Assembly: GCA_029060545.1 (NCBI GenBank)
Contig: JAIDTT010000082.1
Span: forward strand, 25,294-89,293
DNA length: 64,000 nucleotides
Reading direction: 5' to 3'
Origin: Paramuribaculum sp.
Lineage (GTDB): Bacteria; Bacteroidota; Bacteroidia; Bacteroidales; Muribaculaceae
In this document: positions 54,593 to 62,053 of the stretch, in pieces
Numbering within the stretch: the first letter of the stretch is position 1
How the letters are laid out: every line of letters starts with the position of its first letter
Notes under the pieces: model-generated
What the model saw: only the letters and a program-made list of their open reading frames with translations
What the model was told of the DNA's origin: nothing
Databases searched by the model: none
Program-made: the position numbers and the translations under genes

Positions 54593-55111
54593 ATGAAATC
54601 CGTCCGCTACATACTACTCACCCTCACTACCGCCATAATGCTCTCGCTGGGGGGCTGCATACCATCGTTTACGCTCAACGGCGCTCCGATCGACTACAAT
54701 GTGTACAAGACTATCCACGTGTCGAATTTCCCCATCCGCGCCGCGCTCGTATATCCTCCGCTACAGCAGACTTTCGAGAACGAACTCCTCAACTATATCA
54801 CGCGAAATACGCGCCTGCAGACTACCGACGGCCCCTCCGACCTATCGCTCGAAGGTGAGATCACCCAATACTATCTCACGCCGCAGGCTGTGACGGAGGA
54901 TGCATACGCATCGCGTACGCGCCTGACGATAGGTGTGCGCGTGAAGTATTCCGACAATAAGAACGAGGGTAAGGACGTGGATCAGACCTTCTCGGCCTAC
55001 CGCGACTTCGACAGCTCGCAGATGCTCAACGACGTGCAGGATCAGCTCTGTCAGGAGATATCGGAAGAGCTCGTGCAGCTGATCTATAATTCGACTCTCG
55101 GCAACTGGTAA
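54593..55111 (+). CDS. lptE: LptE-family LPS-assembly lipoprotein
   Basis: Lipobox-like LGGC; FPIRAALVYPPLQQTFENELLNYI, LSLEGEITQYYLTP, QDQLCQEISEELVQLIYNSTLGNW; next to secG. Confidence 0.85.
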   Translation: MKSVRYILLTLTTAIMLSLGGCIPSFTLNGAPIDYNVYKTIHVSNFPIRAALVYPPLQQTFENELLNYITRNTRLQTTDGPSDLSLEGEITQYYLTPQAVTEDAYASRTRLTIGVRVKYSDNKNEGKDVDQTFSAYRDFDSSQMLNDVQDQLCQEISEELVQLIYNSTLGNW

Positions 55112-55118
55112 TAAGGCT

Positions 55119-55871
55119 ATGGATAACGTCAACGACCGCACATATACTCTCTCCGACTTCTGCCGCGATGCAGCTGACAGAGCAGGAAGCCCCACTCCGG
55201 AACAGATAGAAAACTGGCGCGCCATCGCCGCCCGCTACCCGTATATGACTCTGCCGGCAATGATGGAACTGAGCCATACGCCTGCCGACTCGCCGGCTTA
55301 CCGCAGCCTTGCGGCCCGCGTGGCTCTGTCGGCTCCCGACATCGACTCTCTGCTGCGCCTCATCGACCCTGACGCGCACTCGCTCAGCAGCTTCTATCCC
55401 GAAGAGGAGGAGCCGGAGACGCCCTCGACCACTCAGGCACTCGATACGTTTCTCTCCACCTACGCCCGTGCCGACGATCTGCCCGACGAGACACGCCTTC
55501 TGGAAAAGATCATCTTCAACCCGGTGCCGGCCGATTATGCGCTGACGCTCACTGACGATGATGATCCACTCCCCCAACCGGCCGACGAGCAGGACTCGCT
55601 CCTCGATGCATTTCTGGCCAGCCAGGGGGTAGGCACGACACTCCCCGCAGCGGAGCCGGAACGGCCTGCAGCCACTTCCATACCCGCCGCCCGGGCTGAC
55701 GATCCGCTAAGCGAATCACTCGCTATGATTTACATCCGTCAGGGCCGATATGAGAAGGCATACGAAATAATCCGGCAATTAAGTTTGAATTTTCCAAAAA
55801 AAAGTATTTACTTTGCAGACCAATTGCGCTTTCTCCGAAAGCTTATGCTTAACGCAGGGAGTGCGAAATAG
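55119..55871 (+). CDS. Hypothetical protein with C-terminal TPR-like helix (between lptE and secG)
   Basis: IYIRQGRYEKAYEIIRQLSLNFPKKSIYFADQLRFLRKL. Confidence 0.7.
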   Translation: MDNVNDRTYTLSDFCRDAADRAGSPTPEQIENWRAIAARYPYMTLPAMMELSHTPADSPAYRSLAARVALSAPDIDSLLRLIDPDAHSLSSFYPEEEEPETPSTTQALDTFLSTYARADDLPDETRLLEKIIFNPVPADYALTLTDDDDPLPQPADEQDSLLDAFLASQGVGTTLPAAEPERPAATSIPAARADDPLSESLAMIYIRQGRYEKAYEIIRQLSLNFPKKSIYFADQLRFLRKLMLNAGSAK

Positions 55872-55901
55872 CTCGAATCACATACGTAAAATACTACCAA
55901 T

Positions 55902-56297
55902 ATGATATTTACCATTCTTATTATCCTCGTGATACTTGCAGCAGTGCTGCTCATCGGCGTGATCCTCATCCAGAAATCCAAAGGCGGCGGTCTGGCCTCT
56001 TCGTTTGCCGGCGCCAATCAGATCGTAGGCGTGCGCCGCACCAACAACTTTATCGAGAAGGTGACCTGGTCGCTCGCCGGCGCCATCGCTATCCTCGCTA
56101 TCCTCTCTGCATGGACTATGCCTAACGATGCTATCCAGTCGAAATCGCGCGTAAAGCAGGCCAATACTGAAGCTGCCGCCGCTACCTTCGACGGCAATGC
56201 CGAGCAGCCCGCGACTGAGGAGGCTCCCGTAGCAGTTCCCGAAGCTACTCCCGAAGCTACCCCCGAACTTCCCGCTGAAGCTCCCGCAGCTGAATAA
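55902..56297 (+). CDS. secG: Preprotein translocase subunit SecG
   Basis: VILIQKSKGGGLASSFAGANQIVGVRRTNNFIEKVTW. Confidence 0.9.
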   Translation: MIFTILIILVILAAVLLIGVILIQKSKGGGLASSFAGANQIVGVRRTNNFIEKVTWSLAGAIAILAILSAWTMPNDAIQSKSRVKQANTEAAAATFDGNAEQPATEEAPVAVPEATPEATPELPAEAPAAE

Positions 56298-56321
56298 TCT
56301 CAACTCTATCATATATGCAAG

Positions 56322-56349
56322 CAGAGGCGCTCCGACCGGTGCGCCTCTG
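56322..56349 (+). terminator. Terminator-like hairpin downstream of secG
   Basis: CAGAGGCGC...GCGCCTCTG. Confidence 0.65.
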
Positions 56350-56361
56350 TTGGTTAGTGGC

Positions 56362-56386
56362 GGATGATCAAATGATCATCCCTACA
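56362..56386 (-). repeat. REP-like element (minus strand) TGTAGGG-ATGATCA-TT-TGATCAT-CC
   Basis: Plus strand ggatgatcaaatgatcatccctaca; perfect arms, 2-nt loop. Confidence 0.7.
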
Positions 56387-56407
56387 TCGTTAAGGGAAGA
56401 AAATTCT

Positions 56408-56674
56408 TTATTGCACCGATATGATGGGCTGACCAAAGTATGCCGACAGCATAGCAAGGGTGGAGATCGTGAAATTATGCTCTCCACTCAACCATCGGGT
56501 AATTTCACTCGGCCGCTTACCTATAGCATCGGCCAACTGCTTCTTTGAAAGACCCTTCTGCCGCATAAGAAAGTCAAGACGATTAGAAATCATGAACGAA
56601 AGTCGAGCCTCGGCGCGTTCCGCCGGAGTTATATCGCTCAGAAGTTCACGAAGTGATGTTGTGGCTCGTCTCAT
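56408..56674 (-). CDS. XRE-family HTH protein (antitoxin-like)
   Basis: KGLSKKQLADAIGKRPSEITRWLSGEHNFTISTLAMLSAYF. Confidence 0.85.
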   Translation of the reverse strand: MRRATTSLRELLSDITPAERAEARLSFMISNRLDFLMRQKGLSKKQLADAIGKRPSEITRWLSGEHNFTISTLAMLSAYFGQPIISVQ

Positions 56675-56749
56675 AATTCAAATGTCTTATCGGTATCTAT
56701 TTCGCTTTCACTTATAATCACACTGCCATCCTTTACGCCCTCCTTAAAT
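56672..56749 (-). pseudogene. 3' stub of the gene upstream of the XRE gene (possible partner/toxin remnant)
   Basis: Frame FKEGVKDGSVIISESEIDTDKTFEL-TGA whose stop overlaps the XRE ATG (ATGA); an upstream stop leaves ~25 codons without an ATG. Confidence 0.35.
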
Positions 56750-56762
56750 CATTCGATTTTAC

Positions 56763-56802
56763 GGAAGCAGGCGCGCTGAAGCGTCCGCTCCCGGCTGACG
56801 CA
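56763..56802. repeat. Dispersed palindromic repeat, copy A
   Basis: GGAAGCAGGCGCGCTGAAGCGTCCGCTCCCGGCTGACGCA, near-identical to copy B at 58465. Confidence 0.75.
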
Positions 56803-56830
56803 ATTGTATCAGTGGGGTGACCTCTTAGTA

Positions 56831-58222
56831 TTATTGGTATTCAGGGCCATTCATCAAATAATAACCTCCATTCTTTTTTGCTCCGCGATATTCTATCAAG
56901 CCATCCTCCGTAAGTTGCTTTACAACCCTTCGTATAGTCCTAACACTCTTATTCGTGCGTTGTATTAACTCGTTGGCTGATACGCCGGGAGTTGTCTTTA
57001 TTTGTTCCAATACCAATTTTAATGTGCCATTTAATGTGCCATTTAATGTGCCATTTAATCTATCATCTATGGCACTCTTCGCTTTAGCACGCTTCATAAA
57101 CGTGACCGTAAAGAAGCCTCGGGTATCAAATTTTGGTTCGGGCAATCCAGCTTCTTTCATCAGCCTACGCATACGAGGAATACCGGATCCGACTTTCTCA
57201 ACGACTTGCATCCTTGTGAAAAGACCGAATATAAGCGGATTACGGCTCATACTCTTATGCCCGAATTCCGCAGCGACAACCGGTAATAATCCACCGGGAT
57301 TGGATATCTCAACTCGGTCATCATAAACCTCCACCATAATTGTACCACCTTCTTCATATAAGTCACGGTGGCAAATAGCGTTCATAATGGACTCTTTGAA
57401 AACATCAAGCGGAATCTCCCATATTTCCTGACGGGCTCCCGTTCCCCTAATGATGTATTCAACCTCAAGTTTACTTTCTATCCACGAAAGAGCATTAAGA
57501 TATTGCTGATATAATGGGCCTCCGAAAGTCTTGTCGTCTATGATATGTACCTTATCAAGACCTTTAAACCTAAGGCATCTAATAACGGCATGAGAGAATT
57601 TACGTTCGGGCTCGCGGCCAAAGAATAGAGCAGCCGCATTTTTGGCAATTCCTTCCTCGGTTAAAAGTTCAAGACTCTCAAATAGTCGATTGATAGGTAA
57701 GGTGTCAGACAATTTTGCCATTTCCATAAATGTCTGGAAATTGCCTGGCTCAATATCCTTGTCGATGTCAAACCATCGGCATGGAATAGCATCATAGAAA
57801 ATCTTGGAACATTCGGCGAAGAATGCGCGTATCTCTTCGGCATGACGGAGTTTCTGACAGTTGGCTCCTTCTCTTACGTATATGATACCTCCCGTTATAT
57901 ACGGCTTGTCCTTGCCACTTGGAACATCTATAACCCATACCGTCTTACCTTCAATATCTATGGGATATATTTCACACTTTAATGCGGGCGAAATCTCGCT
58001 AATGGTATCCTGAATGGCTGAACGCTTATTGTTGTCTATTTCGACACCAATAATCTGGTTATTATTGTCAACCCCAATGAGGATATAGCCACCATCCGCA
58101 TTTGCGAAGCCGACGACCTCATCAGAAATTTCCTTTACCTTGGAAGGCAGACTGCGTTTGAAGTCTACATTGTAGCCTTCTCCACCTTTTACAAGTTCAA
58201 GTATTTGAGTTGCTGTCAACAT
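56831..58222 (-). CDS. AlbA_2/Schlafen-like DNA-binding ATPase-type protein with C-terminal wHTH
   Basis: NVDFKRSLPSKVKEISDEVVGFANADGGYILIGVDN; C-terminal winged-helix region after an (NGTL)3 linker. Confidence 0.85.
   Translation of the reverse strand: MLTATQILELVKGGEGYNVDFKRSLPSKVKEISDEVVGFANADGGYILIGVDNNNQIIGVEIDNNKRSAIQDTISEISPALKCEIYPIDIEGKTVWVIDVPSGKDKPYITGGIIYVREGANCQKLRHAEEIRAFFAECSKIFYDAIPCRWFDIDKDIEPGNFQTFMEMAKLSDTLPINRLFESLELLTEEGIAKNAAALFFGREPERKFSHAVIRCLRFKGLDKVHIIDDKTFGGPLYQQYLNALSWIESKLEVEYIIRGTGARQEIWEIPLDVFKESIMNAICHRDLYEEGGTIMVEVYDDRVEISNPGGLLPVVAAEFGHKSMSRNPLIFGLFTRMQVVEKVGSGIPRMRRLMKEAGLPEPKFDTRGFFTVTFMKRAKAKSAIDDRLNGTLNGTLNGTLKLVLEQIKTTPGVSANELIQRTNKSVRTIRRVVKQLTEDGLIEYRGAKKNGGYYLMNGPEYQ
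57021..57059. repeat. In-frame 12-bp tandem repeat x3 encoding NGTL units
   Basis: aatgtgccattt x3 inside the AlbA_2-like gene (minus-strand LNGTLNGTLNGTL). Confidence 0.9.
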
Positions 58223-58226
58223 AGTG

Positions 58227-58234
58227 CAAAGTTA
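58227..58234 (-). promoter_or_regulatory. TAACTTTG -7 element 4 nt upstream of the AlbA_2-like ATG
   Basis: Reverse complement of caaagtta; ATG at 58222. Confidence 0.5.
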
Positions 58235-58277
58235 GGGAATTTTTAATTATAAACTATTATTGAGTGTATATTGCATT

Positions 58278-58418
58278 ATGACAGCCTACGGTGTGAAACG
58301 ATTTCTGCCATCGCGGAATTTAAAACCCACCGAATTCGAGGGGTTTAGAATGCAAGCAGGATTGAATGCTTTTACCCTATCTCCAAAGAAGTGGTTTGAA
58401 GTTTTTAGAGCTATTTAG
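58278..58418 (+). pseudogene. KilA-N domain protein fragment
   Basis: MTAYGVKRFLPSRNLKPTEFEGFRMQAGLNAFTLSPKKWFEVFRAI*; EFEGF..GLNAFTLSPKKW resembles the start of KilA-N domains. Confidence 0.5.
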
Positions 58419-58464
58419 CGAATAATCTGATCTTCGGCTATGAAAATCCGGGATATGGAATCTC

Positions 58465-58514
58465 GGAAGCAGGCGCGCCACGGCGCGCTGAAGCTTCCGC
58501 TCCCGGCTGACGCA
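58465..58514. repeat. Dispersed palindromic repeat, copy B
   Basis: GGAAGCAGGCGCGCCACGGCGCGCTGAAGCTTCCGCTCCCGGCTGACGCA; hairpin at 58465-58498. Confidence 0.75.
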
Positions 58515-58603
58515 TTGCAACGATGTGGGGGCAAGCACGGGGGTGGTAGATGCATTGCTTTTGCGGGAGCCTGCGCCTCGGGATTCTTAGGTGAATTTAG
58601 TGA

Positions 58604-59773
58604 TTATGAGTGGCGGCAGGTGGGGTAGAGGTAGCGGGTGGTGAGGACGGCGGTGAACATGTAGATGCCGGCGAGTACCCAGAGCATGATGTAGGGCTGT
58701 GAGTTGGCCGAAAGGAGTGCGCCGTTGGAGTTGAGGCGGATGAAGCCTTCGACGCCCCATGTGGCGGGGATGGCGTCGCCGACGAGCTGCCAGAAGCCAT
58801 TCATGGCGTAGCGCGGCCATGTGAGCCCGGATAGGAAGAGGAATACTACGGAGGTGAACACGAGCACGAGCATTGAGCTCTCACGCTCTTTGACAAACAC
58901 GCTCAGGGTGATGCCCAGACAGCCGGAGGCTATGAGCAGGGGCAGGATGAAGAGCATATAGTCGGTGAGCTCGCCGATATGGGGCAATGAGAAGATGCGC
59001 GGCACGATAAAGAGTACGAACACGCATACGGGTAGGTAGAGGGTGACGTAGCAGAGCACTTTGCCTACGACGGTGGTGAGGCTTCCGGCGGGTACGGCGA
59101 GGGGGTCGACACCGCCGTTGCGTCGGCGTCGCTCTGATCCGCCCGCGGCAAGCATGGTGGTGCCCAAGAGCATACTCTGCTGAAGGATGAGGACGAGTAT
59201 ACCGGGGATGATGAAGGATGCGAAGCCTTGCGTGGGGTCGCCGAGCCAATATGCTTCGGATCCGGTGGGTGCGCCGCTGATGCTCTGCCCTATGAGGCCG
59301 AGATCGTCGAGTGTCTGCTGCTGTATCTGCGCGCCGGCGGCGAGCTGCACGTCGGTAAGGCAGGTGAGGAAGGTGCGGTAGCGCAGGAGGAGCGACATAT
59401 CGCTGTAGAAGGTGGCCACGCCCTGCTCTCCGCGACCGAGGCGGTTGCCATAGTCGGAGGGTATCTCAAGTACGGCAAAGGCGTCGTGAGAGTTGAGGAT
59501 GTCGCGGGCGGCGGGAAGGTCGGGTGCATAGTCGTAGACCTTCATACCCTGGGTGGCATCGAGCATCCTCACCAGATTGCGCGACTGCTCGGAGCGGTCG
59601 TGATCCACGACGACGAAGGGGAGATCGGTGAGTGTCTCCGGATTATAGATTATCGTATAGACCAGCGGATAGGCGATGGTAAGGAAGAAGAAAAACAGCA
59701 TGACGCCCACGTCGGAGAATACCAGACGGAATTCCCGGCGATATACTCGAAGTAATGTTGCAAGCCAGTTCAT
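58604..59773 (-). CDS. ABC-2 type transporter permease
   Basis: RREFRLVFSDVGVMLFFFFLTIAYPLVYTIIYNPETL; late TM cluster with a conserved SGLTWP segment. Confidence 0.85.
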   Translation of the reverse strand: MNWLATLLRVYRREFRLVFSDVGVMLFFFFLTIAYPLVYTIIYNPETLTDLPFVVVDHDRSEQSRNLVRMLDATQGMKVYDYAPDLPAARDILNSHDAFAVLEIPSDYGNRLGRGEQGVATFYSDMSLLLRYRTFLTCLTDVQLAAGAQIQQQTLDDLGLIGQSISGAPTGSEAYWLGDPTQGFASFIIPGILVLILQQSMLLGTTMLAAGGSERRRRNGGVDPLAVPAGSLTTVVGKVLCYVTLYLPVCVFVLFIVPRIFSLPHIGELTDYMLFILPLLIASGCLGITLSVFVKERESSMLVLVFTSVVFLFLSGLTWPRYAMNGFWQLVGDAIPATWGVEGFIRLNSNGALLSANSQPYIMLWVLAGIYMFTAVLTTRYLYPTCRHS

Positions 59774-60936
59774 GGTACGTACACCGGATTTTTACAATGC
59801 TTCTTCAATCGTGGCAGACCGATGAGGCCTACGAGCGGGAATATGAGCAGGGCTACGTAGAAGAAGCGTGAATAATATAGATCGATGCCGTTGAGCGCCT
59901 GATCCACATATATGAGGAAGTAGTAGCGCACGGGCAGTATGTAGCTGAAGATACCGACGGCTCCATACATCTGCTGCACGGGGAATGAGAAGGCTGCGAT
60001 GGAGAAGGCCAGGATGCTCACGAGCGAACAGATGCTGACGGCCAGACGGAGGTTGGGCACGGCGCAGCACACCGTAAGTGCGAAGCCCTGGCAGGCGAAT
60101 ACCATGAGTACCATGGCGAGTATCATGTGCCATGCGGGGCAGTTCATGGGGAAGTGGAAGAAGCCGTACATGATGGCCTGACAGCCTACGCCTACTATAA
60201 TCTCGATGACGGCCTGCGGCATGAGCTTGCCCACTACGGCCACGAGCATGGAATTGCCTGACCGGCGGAGCCACTCGGGTGAGGTGCCGCGCTTCATCTC
60301 CTCGCAGATGCTGTAGGCTGTGACGAGGCAGACCATAAGGGCTATCACGCCGGGCACGAAGGAGTTGGTGAGATAATAGTTGTAGTTGGTCCAGGGATTG
60401 CCGATCTGCTGCTGCACGATGCTCACGGGCTGTATGAGGGCGGCCACGGCCCCATCTTCCATACCGGTGCTGACGAGGGTGGTCTGCACGAGGCCGCCGG
60501 TGGTGGTGACGGCTGTGGTCTTGAACCCCTTGAATGCCAACGAACCGGGCACGAAGTAGGTGAGGTTGCAGTAATATGAAATTGTGGGCTGCTGTCCGCT
60601 GAAGGCTTTCTGCTGGAAGTCGTCGGGGATATAGAAGAATCCGAAAATCTTGCCGGAACGGACGGCCTCCACGGCTTCGTGGTAGGAGTCGAGCTTCATC
60701 GACACGTCGGTGAGCTCTCCGGCGGCGAGATTGCGCGTCACCGTGCGCGACAGTTCACTCTGGTCGAGGTCGACCACGGCAGTAGGCACTTTCAGCGGCA
60801 GGCCTTCGTCCATCATATTGATGAAGAAGAGCGTGAAGAGCAGCGGCACCACTATGATGCACACCACGTAGATGCGGCGGCTGAAGAGTGAGCGCCATCC
60901 GTAGCGAAGCGACCGGCTGAGAGTGGATTGTGACAC
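59770..60936 (-). CDS. ABC-2 type transporter permease
   Basis: ABC-2 architecture; 4-nt overlap with the downstream permease. Confidence 0.85.
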   Translation of the reverse strand: MSQSTLSRSLRYGWRSLFSRRIYVVCIIVVPLLFTLFFINMMDEGLPLKVPTAVVDLDQSELSRTVTRNLAAGELTDVSMKLDSYHEAVEAVRSGKIFGFFYIPDDFQQKAFSGQQPTISYYCNLTYFVPGSLAFKGFKTTAVTTTGGLVQTTLVSTGMEDGAVAALIQPVSIVQQQIGNPWTNYNYYLTNSFVPGVIALMVCLVTAYSICEEMKRGTSPEWLRRSGNSMLVAVVGKLMPQAVIEIIVGVGCQAIMYGFFHFPMNCPAWHMILAMVLMVFACQGFALTVCCAVPNLRLAVSICSLVSILAFSIAAFSFPVQQMYGAVGIFSYILPVRYYFLIYVDQALNGIDLYYSRFFYVALLIFPLVGLIGLPRLKKHCKNPVYVP

Positions 60937-60975
60937 GGCTTGCGGGGATTATCTGTTGGAGGGGGTGGATTCGGA

Positions 60976-61995
60976 TTAATTGAGATAGTGGACTACGGTC
61001 ATGCCGGGACGCAGCTCGGGGAGCGGCTCTGTGGGTCGAGCCTTCACTTCGAAGGTGCGTGAATCCCATTCGCCGGTCGACTTGGTGGCTCGCCACGTAG
61101 CGTAGCTGCCCATGTCGCGACTGTAGTATACTTCGAGCTTGGTCTCCTTCTTGTCGAGCGCGGGTACCATCACGGTGATGGTGTCGCCGAGCTTCAGATC
61201 GGAGAGGTAGTCCTCGCGCACGTTGAAGGTCACCCACTTGTCGTCGATCTTGAGGAGCGACATGATGGGGGCGCCGAGGCTCACGAGTTCGCCAACCTGG
61301 GGATAGATCTGATCGATCTGGCCGTCGCAGGGTGCGGTGAGGTACTGGTCCTCAAGCAGGCTCTCCACTTCGGCGATACCGCTCTGAGCCACATTGACCA
61401 TAGAGGCGGCTGCGGCCTTGTCCTCGCGCTGTGCGCCTGCACGGGCGAGCTGGAGCTGACTGCGGGCTGCGGCTTCGGCACCCTTGGCGGCCTCGAAGGC
61501 TGCCTTGGCTTCGTCGCGCTTCTGCTCGGACACTACGCCGGCCTTATAGAGATTTTCCATGCGGTCGTAGGTCTTCTGGGCTATCTGGCGCGCTGCCTCG
61601 GCCTGGCTCACCATGGCCTGAGCGGTCTGCACGATCTCGGAGCGTGTGCCGGCGTCGACTTTCTGCTCACCGGCAAGGGCTACATCTTTCATCGACTCGG
61701 CCTGAGCCAGCTTGGCCTCGGCGAGCGACGAGTGGATATGCACCAGCGTGTCGCCGGCCTTCACCATATCGCCCTCCTTGACGTAGAGCTCAACCACACG
61801 TCCGGGCAACTTGCCGGAGATGCGCACCGACGTGGCATCGGCCTGTCCCTGAAGGAGATTGTCGGGGTGCTCAAGGAAGAGGAAGCCCACGATAGCGAGG
61901 CCTATCACCACCAGTATCACTATAAGCATGGCAAACATCAACACCCGGTTTTCGCGACGGACGTCGGCTGCAGTATTCAAAGGTTCTTGTGCCAT
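60976..61995 (-). CDS. HlyD-family periplasmic adaptor (membrane fusion protein)
   Basis: Single N-terminal TM, biotinyl-lipoyl-like GRVVELYVKEGDMVKAGDTLVHI, coiled coil, AP CDGQIDQIYPQVGELV. Confidence 0.9.
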   Translation of the reverse strand: MAQEPLNTAADVRRENRVLMFAMLIVILVVIGLAIVGFLFLEHPDNLLQGQADATSVRISGKLPGRVVELYVKEGDMVKAGDTLVHIHSSLAEAKLAQAESMKDVALAGEQKVDAGTRSEIVQTAQAMVSQAEAARQIAQKTYDRMENLYKAGVVSEQKRDEAKAAFEAAKGAEAAARSQLQLARAGAQREDKAAAASMVNVAQSGIAEVESLLEDQYLTAPCDGQIDQIYPQVGELVSLGAPIMSLLKIDDKWVTFNVREDYLSDLKLGDTITVMVPALDKKETKLEVYYSRDMGSYATWRATKSTGEWDSRTFEVKARPTEPLPELRPGMTVVHYLN

Positions 61996-62053
61996 AATCT
62001 TTTTGATTATAAAGTAGGTTTGTATTTCTTGAATTCGGTTATGTCGGTTGGGA

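Noticed and set aside
55796-55804. A8 run in the gene between lptE and secG as a frameshift site
   Set aside because: The ORF stays open and sensible across the run; no alternative-frame product is apparent.
56230-56290. PEAT repeat at the SecG C-terminus as a novel element
   Set aside because: Short low-complexity tail in a core gene; ordinary for this protein class.
57021-57059. Short tandem repeats as a CRISPR-like array
   Set aside because: Units are contiguous 12-mers with no spacers and encode an in-frame peptide repeat.
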